Notes under the pieces: model-generated
Seen by the model: the letters and a program-made list of their open reading frames with translations, nothing else
Databases searched by the model: none
Told to the model about the DNA's origin: nothing
Part shown: piece by piece, positions 34,538 through 43,118 of the stretch
Layout of the letters: each line of letters begins with the position of its first letter
How positions within the stretch are numbered: position 1 is the first letter of the stretch
Source: Sulfurospirillum diekertiae
GTDB lineage: Bacteria; Campylobacterota; Campylobacteria; Campylobacterales; Sulfurospirillaceae
DNA length: 64,000 nucleotides
Assembly: GCF_002162315.1 (NCBI RefSeq)
Contig: NZ_CP021416.1
Coordinates: 2,430,207 to 2,494,206, forward strand
Direction: 5' to 3'
Program-made: the position numbers and the translations under genes

Positions 34538-36094
34538 ATGCCTTTTAAATTTTTTGCATCGCACAGTCAACGAACCATTTTACTGCTCTCTTTGGGCATG
34601 GTTTCGCTCTACAACATTACTTTCTTTTCAAAAATTTTTACGTTTGCGATGGAGGAAAAAAACTATTTTATTGCCCTCAGTGCACCTTTCATTCTGATGC
34701 TTATGTTCATTTGTATCCTCAACTTTCTTCTACTGCTGACACACAAAAAAGCTTTTAGAATGGTCGTTTCCATCTTGATTGTTACAGGCGCGATGTCCAG
34801 TTATTTTATCGATACATTTGGAACGGTTATCGATAAAAATATGTTCATTAATGTCATGCAAACCGACAGTGCTGAAGTGCTTGATCTTTTTACGCCTAAA
34901 CTTATCATCTATTTAACTTGCGCTAGTGCTCTCTCGTTTTGGGTACTGTTTAAAGCACCCATCTCATTTTCAAGTTACGCGAAAGAGTTTGCACAAAAAG
35001 CCCTTGTAGGGGTTCTTTCACTGCTGATGGTTGCAGGGCTTTATATGATGGTGAGTAAGTCATACAGCTCTTTTTTTCGAAATCACCATGAACTCAAAAT
35101 GTACCTCAATCCCGCTTACCCTATCGCCTCTTTTTCAAAATTTGTCTATGCCAAATTCAAACCAAAACCTGAATTTAAAGCGATTGCTACCGATGCAACA
35201 CGCCAAAATAAAGAGAAGAAAAAACTGGTTGTCTTTGTTTTAGGCGAAACGGCGCGTGCTCAAAACTTTTCACTGAGTGGTTATGATGTTCCAACTAACC
35301 CACTTTTATCAAAACGAGATGACATTGTCTACTTACCAAACTTCGCCTCATGTGGTACAGCAACTGCTATTTCAGTGCCGTGTCTGTTTTCAAAATTTGG
35401 AAGAAATGATTGGGGTGATGACAAAGAATACTTCGAAAATGCTGTCGATGTACTGGCAAAAACAGGTGTTCGTATCATTTGGAGAGACAATAACTCTGGT
35501 GGCGACAAAGAGATCGCGAAACGCATGAGCGATGTTGTTCAGTACGGTGGTCAAGGTTTTGATGAAGTATTGCTCAAAGATTTTCAAGCCAATATCGATG
35601 CACGCTATGAAGACACGTTTATCGTACTTCATCAAGAAGGAAGTCATGGACCAACCTACTTTAAACGCTACCCAGACTCTTTTAAAAAATTTACACCAAC
35701 CTGTGACACGCAAGAACTCGATAAATGTAGCCATGACCAAATCGTCAACACCTATAACAATACCATTCTCTATACCGATTACATTGTCAATGAAACCATT
35801 AACCTGCTCAAAGCCAATCAAGACAAGTACGACATTACACTGATCTATTTTTCAGACCATGGCGAGTCACTCGGTGAAAATGGTGTTTACTTGCACGGGC
35901 TTCCTTATATGATAGCACCCGAAGCGCAAAAACACGTGCCTGCCCTTTTCTATTTCGGCGATAAAACAAAGCGTGAATCTTTACATGTAAAAGCCAATGA
36001 ACGCTTTTCACAAGATAATTTCTTTCACACGCTCTTAGGTCTTTTTGAGATCAAAACAAGCGAGTACAAGCCAAACCTAGACATCTTGCACTAG
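34538..36094 (+). CDS. eptA: Lipid A phosphoethanolamine transferase, EptA type
   Basis: 518 aa from the ATG at 34538 with AAGGA upstream. Five N-terminal membrane helices (to about residue 185) then a periplasmic alkaline-phosphatase-like domain. The zinc and catalytic motifs are visible: VLGETARAQNFSLSGY, CGTATAISVPCLFS with the nucleophilic Thr, FSDHGESLGENG, and paired cysteines (SCGT...PC, CDTQELDKC) for structural disulfides. It adds phosphoethanolamine to lipid A, lowering polymyxin binding. It is adjacent to a two-component system, as in pmrC-pmrAB loci. Confidence 0.92.
   Translation: MPFKFFASHSQRTILLLSLGMVSLYNITFFSKIFTFAMEEKNYFIALSAPFILMLMFICILNFLLLLTHKKAFRMVVSILIVTGAMSSYFIDTFGTVIDKNMFINVMQTDSAEVLDLFTPKLIIYLTCASALSFWVLFKAPISFSSYAKEFAQKALVGVLSLLMVAGLYMMVSKSYSSFFRNHHELKMYLNPAYPIASFSKFVYAKFKPKPEFKAIATDATRQNKEKKKLVVFVLGETARAQNFSLSGYDVPTNPLLSKRDDIVYLPNFASCGTATAISVPCLFSKFGRNDWGDDKEYFENAVDVLAKTGVRIIWRDNNSGGDKEIAKRMSDVVQYGGQGFDEVLLKDFQANIDARYEDTFIVLHQEGSHGPTYFKRYPDSFKKFTPTCDTQELDKCSHDQIVNTYNNTILYTDYIVNETINLLKANQDKYDITLIYFSDHGESLGENGVYLHGLPYMIAPEAQKHVPALFYFGDKTKRESLHVKANERFSQDNFFHTLLGLFEIKTSEYKPNLDILH
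35980..35991. repeat. Iterated palindrome TTTACATGTAAA, coding
   Basis: In eptA, read as SLHVK. Confidence 0.9.
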
Positions 36095-36116
36095 GTTTGT
36101 GCTATACTTTTTGATC

Positions 36117-36128
36117 TTTACATGTAAA
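36117..36128. repeat. Iterated palindrome TTTACATGTAAA, intergenic
   Basis: Between eptA and the deoxyinosine glycosylase gene, ending 11 bp before the latter's ATG. Confidence 0.9.
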
Positions 36129-36139
36129 GTAAAAAACGG

Positions 36140-36613
36140 ATGAAACACTCTTTTGAACCTGTTTACGATACCAACTCAAAAGTGCTTATTTTAGGCACTT
36201 TTCCCTCTGTTAAGTCACGTGAACAAAACTTTTATTATGGACATCCACAAAACCGTTTTTGGAAAGTGATTGCCGCATTAACCCACACACCACTGCCAAT
36301 CAGTATTGAAGAAAAAAAAGCAATGCTGTTAAATCATGGCATTGCACTTTGGGATGTGATTGAAAGTTGTGATATCACTGGCTCAAGTGATAGTAGTATT
36401 AAAAATGTGGTGCCAATGGATTTTTCAAATATACTCCACCACACATCTATAACCCACATTTATGCCAATGGAGCTACTGCGTTTAAACTCTTCCAAAAAT
36501 ACTGTGAAACCGCCACAGGCATCAACATCATTAAACTTCCATCCACCAGCCCTGCCAATGCTGCCTTTTCATTTGAAAAACTCTTACACGAATGGAGCAT
36601 TCTCAAAATATAA
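36140..36613 (+). CDS. DNA-deoxyinosine glycosylase (uracil-DNA glycosylase superfamily)
   Basis: 157 aa. LILGTFPSVKSREQNFYYGHPQNRFWKVI is the signature of the small UDG-superfamily DNA-deoxyinosine glycosylases. GIALWDVIESCDITGSSDSSI and IKLPSTSPANAAFSF follow the family pattern. It removes deaminated adenine (hypoxanthine) from DNA. The gene's 3' end is close to the EAL gene, with TATAAT-like promoter sequence between them. Confidence 0.88.
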   Translation: MKHSFEPVYDTNSKVLILGTFPSVKSREQNFYYGHPQNRFWKVIAALTHTPLPISIEEKKAMLLNHGIALWDVIESCDITGSSDSSIKNVVPMDFSNILHHTSITHIYANGATAFKLFQKYCETATGINIIKLPSTSPANAAFSFEKLLHEWSILKI

Positions 36614-36681
36614 ATAGTATCTTTGATTTTTTTAATCAGCCCCATGTTATAATAAAATACACATTATTGAAGGAATTATGC

Positions 36682-37872
36682 GTGGTTTATAAGCTTATAC
36701 AAGACAACCGTATTCATATCCATTTTCAACCGATTGTCTCTATCCGCAGTGCCAAAGTCATTGGGTATGAAGCACTGATGCGCGCCTTTGATGAAAATAA
36801 TGAGCCCCTTTCTCCTATCTTTGTTTTTGACCAAGCCAAAAGCGAAAACCTCACGTTCGAACTTGATAAGTACGCCCGTATTAAAGCATTGGAGCGTTTT
36901 AAATCGATTTTAGAAGTCAATAACGAAGTGCTATTATTTCTTAACTTTGAATCTCACCTGCTTGATAGCAATATTAGCTTTGCCGACTTCGCTTTTTACA
37001 CCCTTGCCAATGATCTTGGCATTCCTCCTTCGCGTATTGTAATTGAGATCAAAGAGTACCAAATCAAAGACAGCGAACGTCTCAAACAGTTCTGTGATTT
37101 TTATAAAGACCATGGCTTTCTGATCGCCCTTGATGATTTTGGCGCAGGCAATGCCAACTTTGACCGTATTTCTACGGTTCGCCCCCATATTGTCAAAGTC
37201 GATCGCTCCATCGTTTATAATGTACATAACAATTTCATTCATAAAGAGATTTTAAAATCCATCGCCAATATGTGCTTTAACATCGGCGCACTTGTCTTAG
37301 CCGAAGGCGTTGAGGAAGAAGAGGAGATACTACGCTCTTTAAAACTTGATATTGACCTCTTTCAAGGCTTTTGGTTTGCCAGACCAAGTGCCTCAATGTG
37401 TGACAAAGCCCTTTTAGATGAGAAGATTACCTACATTGGAGCGAAGCATACTCAAAATGTTAAAGCCTCCATGCAACACAAAGAATTTTTAATCGAAAGT
37501 GCTAAAGCCTATACGCATACGATTATTGAATCGATTAAAACAACCCATAAAACAGATCTTTTTGATTTTCTGGAAGAATTTGACATCATTGAAGCCATTT
37601 ATTGCATTAATGCTAACACGGGTATACAAGAGGGCAATACCTTTTTTATCAGTACCGATACCAACGAGTTTTTCCAACCCGCACGAGACGGCGACAATCA
37701 TGCGCTCAAAGAGTATTTTTACATTACCAAAGAATCAAAACGAGGCAATTATCTCAGTCAAAAGTATATTTCCCGTGCATCGGGACGTATGTGTCGAACT
37801 TTTGCCCAAAAATTTGTCTTAGATAACCATGAGCACATTCTCTGTTTGGATCTTAAAGTACAAACGCTTTAG
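36682..37872 (+). CDS. EAL-domain cyclic di-GMP phosphodiesterase
   Basis: 396 aa from a GTG at 36682, preceded by AAGGA with 7-bp spacing. In-frame codons further upstream have no ribosome site and would overlap the glycosylase gene. EAL domain at about 1-235: FQPIVSIRSAKVIGYEALMR, EIKEYQ, IALDDFGAGNANFD, VKVDRSIV, LAEGVE and LFQGFWFA retain the catalytic metal-binding set. A C-terminal region of about 150 residues (TGIQEGNTFF, SGRMCRTFAQKF) resembles a Cache-like or PAS-like sensor placed after the EAL domain. Probably degrades cyclic di-GMP made by the window's cyclases. Confidence 0.9.
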   Translation: MVYKLIQDNRIHIHFQPIVSIRSAKVIGYEALMRAFDENNEPLSPIFVFDQAKSENLTFELDKYARIKALERFKSILEVNNEVLLFLNFESHLLDSNISFADFAFYTLANDLGIPPSRIVIEIKEYQIKDSERLKQFCDFYKDHGFLIALDDFGAGNANFDRISTVRPHIVKVDRSIVYNVHNNFIHKEILKSIANMCFNIGALVLAEGVEEEEEILRSLKLDIDLFQGFWFARPSASMCDKALLDEKITYIGAKHTQNVKASMQHKEFLIESAKAYTHTIIESIKTTHKTDLFDFLEEFDIIEAIYCINANTGIQEGNTFFISTDTNEFFQPARDGDNHALKEYFYITKESKRGNYLSQKYISRASGRMCRTFAQKFVLDNHEHILCLDLKVQTL

Positions 37873-38680
37873 TGATATGTTTGGGTAAAAGTAACGCAGG
37901 GTTCACTAAAAGTGCCGTACACCAAATGCCCGCATCCACCGTTGTCGGAGCGATGATACTCATTTGAGCATACCTCTGCTCGCTATGCGGTGAGATAATA
38001 TGTGAAAAGCGGTGTTGCTCAATGGAAGTGTAACGTTTAGAATGTCCCGACGTGCACAGCGATGCATCTCTTAACATTACCGTTGAGACATTCACATCAG
38101 GGTTTTTGGGGTCTTGAATACCAACACACCAAGGCTCATCATGGCACATTCCATACGCTGCAATATCCCCTCCAAAATTCACCAAGGCTGAGCTAATCCC
38201 CATCGTTTGAAGTCGCATGATGGTCTGATCTACCGCATACTCTTTGACAACACCGCCCAAATCAATCTGCGTATAAGGATTTGAAAAATGGAGTCTCTCA
38301 CCTTCAAGACTTAATGCTGTAAAGCTAGCAAAGGGTGTTAATTTAGTACAGATCGCTTGGTATTCGTGCAATGAAATTGCTTTTTGCGCTTGTTTGAGTG
38401 TTCCAGCAAGAGCAATATCAAAAGCACCTTGCGTTACACGAGCATAAAATAACGCCAACGCTAAAAGGGCAGAAAGCTCTTTACTAAGAGTGAGCGTATC
38501 GCTTTGGCGGTGGTTGATGGCATAAATTTCGGAGGTAGATTCAAAAAAACTGTACTGTTTTTGCAGGTATTTGACATCTGTCACCAAAGAAGCAAGAATG
38601 TGATCACCCTCTTCTTTGGTGGCTACATCGAACTGAAGTTCACACGGTGTTGTAAAAGCTGAAAAATGGGCAATATACAC
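37853..38680 (-). CDS. apbE: FAD:protein FMN transferase (ApbE)
   Basis: 275 aa. FDIALAGTLKQAQKAIS, QIDLGGVVKEYAVDQTIM, ALVNFGGDIAAYG, CTSGHSKRY and VDAGIWCTALLV are the ApbE motifs for FAD binding and FMN transfer to Thr in flavoproteins such as NqrB/RnfG. There is no obvious lipoprotein signal, so it may act in the cytoplasm or be exported unusually. It overlaps the convergent EAL gene by 20 bp and ends the EF-hand/apbE pair on the minus strand. Confidence 0.88.
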   Translation of the reverse strand: MYIAHFSAFTTPCELQFDVATKEEGDHILASLVTDVKYLQKQYSFFESTSEIYAINHRQSDTLTLSKELSALLALALFYARVTQGAFDIALAGTLKQAQKAISLHEYQAICTKLTPFASFTALSLEGERLHFSNPYTQIDLGGVVKEYAVDQTIMRLQTMGISSALVNFGGDIAAYGMCHDEPWCVGIQDPKNPDVNVSTVMLRDASLCTSGHSKRYTSIEQHRFSHIISPHSEQRYAQMSIIAPTTVDAGIWCTALLVNPALLLPKHITKAFVL

Positions 38681-38691
38681 CGTGCTTAGTT

Positions 38692-39153
38692 TTAAGCGAT
38701 AAGACTTGCGTTACTACTTGTGGTTGTATCGGTACTGCCGTATGCTGCCAAAATCTTTTGTAATAAACTTGATTGCAAATCTTCAATTGATTTTTTAGTG
38801 GATGTTTGTGTTGCAGAAGCATCATCCGATGACTGAGCTTGTTTTAAAGCACTTAAAAGCTCATCTGAACTGATCGTTCCATCTTTATTGGTATCAAGGG
38901 CACTAAAGATTTTATCGGCACTACTTGAACTGCTAGAGTTACTTGAATTACCCGATAATGAATCAATAGCTTGTTGAAATTCGGACTTATCAATGCTGTT
39001 GTTATTGTTGGTATCCATTGACGTCATCAGTGATGATGCCATTTGGCTCATCACATTACCAAAATCCTGTGATGATGAAGACATGCTACTTGCACTGCTT
39101 TGACTATGGACATTACTGCTATAAGACGATGTAAGACTATTGCCAATTGTCAT
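38692..39153 (-). CDS. EF-hand calcium-binding protein
   Basis: 153 aa. Two canonical EF-hand loops: MDTNNNNSIDKSEFQQAI (about residue 46-63) and LDTNKDGTISSDELLSAL (about 86-105). Ser-rich low-complexity ends (SSSSSSADK, SSDDASATQTS). No signal peptide. Similar small EF-hand proteins occur in many Campylobacterota with unknown calcium-related roles. Located 11 bp upstream of apbE. Confidence 0.88.
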   Translation of the reverse strand: MTIGNSLTSSYSSNVHSQSSASSMSSSSQDFGNVMSQMASSLMTSMDTNNNNSIDKSEFQQAIDSLSGNSSNSSSSSSADKIFSALDTNKDGTISSDELLSALKQAQSSDDASATQTSTKKSIEDLQSSLLQKILAAYGSTDTTTSSNASLIA

Positions 39154-39232
39154 ATTAAACTCCTCTTTACTGCCATTAAAACTTTTATATTATTTTACAG
39201 CAACAATAGTAACTGAAAAGTAACAAACACTT

Positions 39233-40006
39233 TTATTGCGCATAATACGCTAAAAGAGCCACTCCAAAAATGATGCGGTAGATGCCAAAACTCACGAACG
39301 TAAACTTCTGCAAAAATTGTAAAAAGAGCTTAATCGTCCCATACGCCACGATAAAAGAGACGACAAAACCAATGGCTAAAACCGTAAAATTAGTGTCTGT
39401 AAAGAGTTCATGGCGGTGTTTAACGATGTCATATCCCGTCGTCGCACACATGACAGGAAACGCAAGTAAAAACGAAAACTCTGCGCTGGCTTTACGCGTC
39501 AAGCCTACAAGCATCGCTCCAATGATGGTAGAACCTGCGCGACTGGTACCTGGAATGAGCGCAAAAATTTGAGCAATACCGATCCAAAAAGCTTGTTTAT
39601 AACTCACCTTTTCCACATCGTCGATAAAATGCTCTTTAGGCTTATAATACTTCTCCACCATCAAGAAAATAACACCCCCAATGATAAACATGATGGCGAC
39701 AATTTCGATGCTAAAGAGTTCTTTGACTTGCTTCGCAAAAATAAATCCTACAAGACCAAGGGGGAAAAAGGCTACGGCCAGTTTCATCCAAAGGTCTATT
39801 TTTTTAGGGGAAAACTTCTCTTTATAGTTTAAAACCACGGCTAAAATCGCCGCAAACTGAATGATAATTTCATACGCTTTGATGAAATTGTCTTGTTTAA
39901 CACCCAGCCAATCGCCAACAATAATCATATGCCCCGTTGAAGAAACAGGCAAAAACTCAGTGAAACCCTCTACGATTCCCATAATAATTGATTGCAAAAT
40001 ATCCAC
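39233..40006 (-). CDS. uppP: Undecaprenyl-diphosphatase UppP (BacA)
   Basis: 257 aa from a GTG at 40006 with AGGA upstream, beginning MDILQSIIMGIVEGFTEFLPVSSTGHM. The second active-site motif FALIPGTSRAGSTIIGAMLVGL is intact. About eight membrane helices. It recycles undecaprenyl pyrophosphate for peptidoglycan and O-antigen synthesis and gives bacitracin tolerance. The start codon lies about 10 bp from a TACATGTA palindrome. Confidence 0.95.
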   Translation of the reverse strand: MDILQSIIMGIVEGFTEFLPVSSTGHMIIVGDWLGVKQDNFIKAYEIIIQFAAILAVVLNYKEKFSPKKIDLWMKLAVAFFPLGLVGFIFAKQVKELFSIEIVAIMFIIGGVIFLMVEKYYKPKEHFIDDVEKVSYKQAFWIGIAQIFALIPGTSRAGSTIIGAMLVGLTRKASAEFSFLLAFPVMCATTGYDIVKHRHELFTDTNFTVLAIGFVVSFIVAYGTIKLFLQFLQKFTFVSFGIYRIIFGVALLAYYAQ

Positions 40007-40015
40007 GAAAAATCC

Positions 40016-40023
40016 TACATGTA
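40016..40023. repeat. Iterated palindrome, TACATGTA core, intergenic
   Basis: In the uppP leader, 10 bp before its GTG. One of two copies in this divergent intergenic region. Confidence 0.75.
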
Positions 40024-40081
40024 AAATAAAAAAGGATTGTAACATAAGCAATGTTATAATCCTTTTTGATCCGTAAAACTT

Positions 40082-40093
40082 TTTACATGTAAA
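40082..40093. repeat. Iterated palindrome TTTACATGTAAA, intergenic
   Basis: Ends 9 bp before the flavin-reductase-like ATG, and overlaps the AAAGGA ribosome site. Confidence 0.9.
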
Positions 40094-40102
40094 GGAAACC
40101 CG

Positions 40103-40675
40103 ATGCTTTTAGACTTCTCAAAACTGGATGCAACGAGCATTTACAAACTCATCTCCAACACCGTTACGCCACGTCCTATTGCATGGATCAGCACCGAACA
40201 TAACGGCATCACCAACCTTGCTCCTTTTAGCTATTTTATACCGCTCTCCTCTGAGCCTCCGATGCTCATCGTCTCTATTGGAAAAAAAGAAGATGGTAGC
40301 CCCAAAGACACGCTGGCTAACGTTTTGAATGGCTCAAAAGCCACGATTAATTTTGTCTCCAAAGAGCTCAAAGATGTGATGAGCCAAAGTGCCGCCAGCC
40401 TTCCTTACGAGCAAAGTGAATTTGAAACATTTGAGATAAAAAGTGAAATACCGCTTAACAACTACCCCAAAATGGTCAAAGGTACCAAGGCCGCATTTTT
40501 CTGTCGTTTTGTCAAAACGATATCCATTGAAGGAAGCGAAACGACACCTTGTTTGCTACTAGTGGAGCATGCTTATTATGCCGATGAAATCATCGATGAA
40601 GCGTTACATGTAAAACTGGACAACGTGGGACGCGTGGGTTCAAAATTTTTAGTGGATGGCTCGCTCGTATTATAA
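40103..40675 (+). CDS. Flavin-reductase-like FMN-binding protein
   Basis: 190 aa. LISNTVTPRPIAWISTEHNGITNLAPFSYF, then PPMLIVSIG, DTLANVLNGSKATINFVSK and the C-terminal VGRVGSKFLVDG match the flavin reductase (DIM6/NTAB) split-barrel family that binds FMN and transfers electrons. The partner oxidoreductase is unknown. Monocistronic by position. Carries one palindrome read as ALHVK. Confidence 0.87.
   Translation: MLLDFSKLDATSIYKLISNTVTPRPIAWISTEHNGITNLAPFSYFIPLSSEPPMLIVSIGKKEDGSPKDTLANVLNGSKATINFVSKELKDVMSQSAASLPYEQSEFETFEIKSEIPLNNYPKMVKGTKAAFFCRFVKTISIEGSETTPCLLLVEHAYYADEIIDEALHVKLDNVGRVGSKFLVDGSLVL
40604..40613. repeat. Iterated palindrome TTACATGTAA, coding
   Basis: In the flavin reductase gene, read as ALHVK. 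Confidence 0.88.
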
Positions 40676-40754
40676 ACTTAAATAAAAATAATTTTTAAAG
40701 GTTAAACTTTTTTTTAATGTCGAGTCGATTACAATACATTCATAATTGCTGTTA

Positions 40755-40769
40755 GTCTAAGGATTAGAC
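40755..40769. promoter_or_regulatory. Short dyad upstream of the dehydratase operon
   Basis: GTCTAA-GGA-TTAGAC, a perfect 6+6 inverted repeat 85 bp before the dehydratase start. Possible operator, with no regulator assigned. Confidence 0.35.
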
Positions 40770-40806
40770 ATACATGAAGTAGCACCTCTTTTTTCCTGCT
40801 TACCGC

Positions 40807-40818
40807 TTTACATGTAAA
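40807..40818. repeat. Iterated palindrome TTTACATGTAAA, intergenic
   Basis: In the leader of the dehydratase operon, 35 bp before its ATG. Confidence 0.9.
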
Positions 40819-40853
40819 CCTCACAGCACACATTTTTCACACAAGGAAAGATC

Positions 40854-42173
40854 ATGGGTGTTGAACTCCACAAAGATTTATTAAGCAGTATTGGTGTTGA
40901 CGTTGAGCGTCATGCAAAGATGATGGGTATGGGACTTGCAGGCTATCAAGCGGGTTTCATGAGCCAACCCAATCGCCCCAAAGCGATGGCCTATTTTGAC
41001 TGGTTTATGAGCGAAATCCAAGCAGAACGCATTGCTGAGATTAATGCGCTCAAAGCGCAAAAAAAACCTGCGGTGGGAACGTTTTGTATCTTCGTTCCTG
41101 AAGAGATTGTTGTAGGTGCTGGCGGAGCGTGTTTTGGGCTGTGTGGCGGAGCCAATCCTCCCATCGCTGATGCCGAAACCGAACTGCCTCGTAACATCTG
41201 CCCTCTCATCAAATCAGCCTACGGCTTTAAACTCCAACACACCTGTGCGTATACCCAATCAGCCGATTTTATCTACGGTGAAACCACCTGTGAAGCGAAG
41301 AAAAAGACATGGGAACTTTTGGGAAAACATCACCCTGTGCATGTCATGAACATTCCACACATGAAACGCGAGAAAGATCTTAAAATGTGGCAAGAAGAGA
41401 TCAAAGAGTTTAAAGAGCACATCGAAGAGGTGACGGAGAAAAAACTTAGCCTTCAAGAGATGTTAAACGGTGTCAAACTTATCAACGCAAAACGTGACGC
41501 GATGAAACGCCTTGACACGCTTCGCGGTATGCATCCAGACATCATGCCTATCAGCGGTAAAGACGCACTTTTCATCAGCCAAATGAGCTTCTTAGATGAC
41601 CCGAAACGCTTTACACAGAAAGTGAATGAACTCTGTGATGAACTTGATGAGCGCATCAAAGAAAAAGTGAGCGTTTTCCCTGAAAACACCCCTCGCATCA
41701 TGGTTTTGGGTACGCCTATCGCGCCACCAAACTGGAAACTTCACACGGCGGTTGAAGGCTCAGGTGCATGCATCATCAATGAAGAAGGCTGCATCGGTCA
41801 TCGTTACTTTAAAGACAATGTGGACATTGAAGGAGTACAAAGCGAAGACGAACTCTATGCCCGTTTGATGCAACGCTATTCTAAAATCGACTGTGCGTGT
41901 TTCACTCCAAACACAGGCAGAACCGATAAAATCGTTCAAATGTACAAAGACCGCAAAGCCGATGGTGTCATCTACTACACCCTCTCATTTTGCCATACGT
42001 ACAATGTTGAGTCCCACCTTGTGACTGAAGCACTCGCCAAAGAAGGTATCCCGTGCCTCGTCATCGAGTCTGATTATTCACCTGAAGATGCAGGGCAGAT
42101 CAAAACCCGCGTTGAAGCCTTTTTGGAGAGCATCACGTTTAAACAAAAAGCCGAAGCGTTCGCAAACAAATAA
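40854..42173 (+). CDS. 2-hydroxyacyl-CoA dehydratase D-like / double-cubane cluster protein
   Basis: 439 aa, HgdB/YjiM family. Cys-rich signature segments GGACFGLCGGANPP, RNICPLIKSAYG, HTCAYTQSADF, ETTCEAKKK and later CACFTPN, SFCHTYNVES supply iron-sulfur ligands. Stand-alone members paired with a single activase belong to the double-cubane [8Fe-9S] cluster protein group, which performs ATP-driven reduction of small molecules in described cases. No acyl-CoA transferase or second dehydratase subunit is next to it, which argues against a classical hydroxyacyl-CoA pathway. The activase starts one base before its stop ends. Confidence 0.85.
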   Translation: MGVELHKDLLSSIGVDVERHAKMMGMGLAGYQAGFMSQPNRPKAMAYFDWFMSEIQAERIAEINALKAQKKPAVGTFCIFVPEEIVVGAGGACFGLCGGANPPIADAETELPRNICPLIKSAYGFKLQHTCAYTQSADFIYGETTCEAKKKTWELLGKHHPVHVMNIPHMKREKDLKMWQEEIKEFKEHIEEVTEKKLSLQEMLNGVKLINAKRDAMKRLDTLRGMHPDIMPISGKDALFISQMSFLDDPKRFTQKVNELCDELDERIKEKVSVFPENTPRIMVLGTPIAPPNWKLHTAVEGSGACIINEEGCIGHRYFKDNVDIEGVQSEDELYARLMQRYSKIDCACFTPNTGRTDKIVQMYKDRKADGVIYYTLSFCHTYNVESHLVTEALAKEGIPCLVIESDYSPEDAGQIKTRVEAFLESITFKQKAEAFANK

Positions 42174-42931
42174 TGTTTTGGGGCGTAGATATAGGCTCAA
42201 CCTATACAAAAATTATCGGAATCGGAAGAGAGAAGGAGATCACCCATCATGTGGTGATCCCGACCATTTTTAACCAAGACGTCATCGTAGGTGAGTATTT
42301 GGCTGACAAAGAGGTCAAAATGCTCGTCGCCACGGGTTATGGGCGGCATATGCTAGGAGACTCACATGGCGCTCCCGTCATCTCCGAGATCAAAGCCCAC
42401 GCCAAAGGGGCGTACTTCTTTCACAATGAAGTCAAGACCGTCATCGACCTTGGCGGACAAGACAGCAAAGTCATCAAAATGGGTGACAATGGTGGATTTA
42501 CTGACTTTCGCATGAACGATAAGTGTGCGGCAGGTACAGGAAAATTTCTCGAAATTGCTGCGAATCGTTTAGGGCTTGATATGCAAACCTTCGCCAACGC
42601 AGGGTTTGAGCACGACAAAGAGCTGACTATATCAAGTATGTGCGCCGTTTTTGCCGAGTCGGAGGTCATCTCACTCATCGCTAAAAAAGAGAGTTTAGCC
42701 AACATCTGCTACGGCGTCCACGAATCCATCGCCTCACGTTTGGCTTCGATGGCTAAAAAATTTGTCGTCAAAGAAAATGACTGCATCGTCTTTACTGGTG
42801 GTGGAGCACTCAACCCTTTTTTACATCACATGTTAGAACTTAAACTTGAACGCAAAATTCTCGTGCCTGAACATCCGCAACTCATCGGTGCTGTGGGTGC
42901 GGCACTTTCGGGGTTTGAAGTGGTGAATTAG
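42173..42931 (+). CDS. Dehydratase activase / DCCP reductase (ASKHA ATPase)
   Basis: 252 aa. ASKHA ATPase motifs FWGVDIGSTYTKIIGIG, VIDLGGQDSKVIKMG and VFTGGGALNP are present. The two cysteines that hold the dimer-bridging [4Fe-4S] cluster are in NDKCAAGTGKF and SSMCAVFAESEV. It hydrolyses ATP to push low-potential electrons into the partner protein encoded just upstream. Its ATG overlaps the upstream stop by one base (TAATG). A short terminator hairpin follows. Confidence 0.93.
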   Translation: MFWGVDIGSTYTKIIGIGREKEITHHVVIPTIFNQDVIVGEYLADKEVKMLVATGYGRHMLGDSHGAPVISEIKAHAKGAYFFHNEVKTVIDLGGQDSKVIKMGDNGGFTDFRMNDKCAAGTGKFLEIAANRLGLDMQTFANAGFEHDKELTISSMCAVFAESEVISLIAKKESLANICYGVHESIASRLASMAKKFVVKENDCIVFTGGGALNPFLHHMLELKLERKILVPEHPQLIGAVGAALSGFEVVN

Positions 42932-42935
42932 TTTT

Positions 42936-42945
42936 TTACATGTAA
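42936..42945. repeat. Iterated palindrome TTACATGTAA, intergenic
   Basis: Begins 5 bp after the activase stop codon, just before its terminator. Confidence 0.88.
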
Positions 42946-42948
42946 TCC

Positions 42949-42969
42949 AAAAGTGAATCACTTTTTTTT
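42949..42969 (+). terminator. Intrinsic terminator of the dehydratase operon
   Basis: AAAAGTG-AAT-CACTTTT stem followed by a continued T run, about 18 bp after the activase stop. Confidence 0.7.
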
Positions 42970-43060
42970 GACACATACTTCGAAAACTTAAATAACGTAT
43001 CATCGTCGTAAATGAGGTAAATTTGTGAAGTATCCTCTAGTACAGCGCAGTTTATTGATG

Positions 43061-43090
43061 TTCGATAGCTTTACATGTAAAGCTATCGAA
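43061..43090. repeat. 30-bp perfect palindrome centred on TTTACATGTAAA
   Basis: TTCGATAGCT-TTACATGTAA-AGCTATCGAA is identical on both strands over all 30 bases. It lies between the dehydratase operon and the TonB receptor 3' end. Neither side has a T run, so a simple terminator is unlikely. It contains one copy of the iterated 12-mer (43070-43081). Confidence 0.95.
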
Positions 43091-43118
43091 GTGTTAAATC
43101 ATTTCATTGTTACTTAAC

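Noticed and set aside
35390-35821. Minus-strand ORF of 143 codons
   Set aside because: It is antisense to the EptA catalytic domain and has no ribosome site or family features.
43061-43090. Intrinsic terminator for the TonB receptor
   Set aside because: The 30-bp palindrome has no loop or T tract on the transcribed side.
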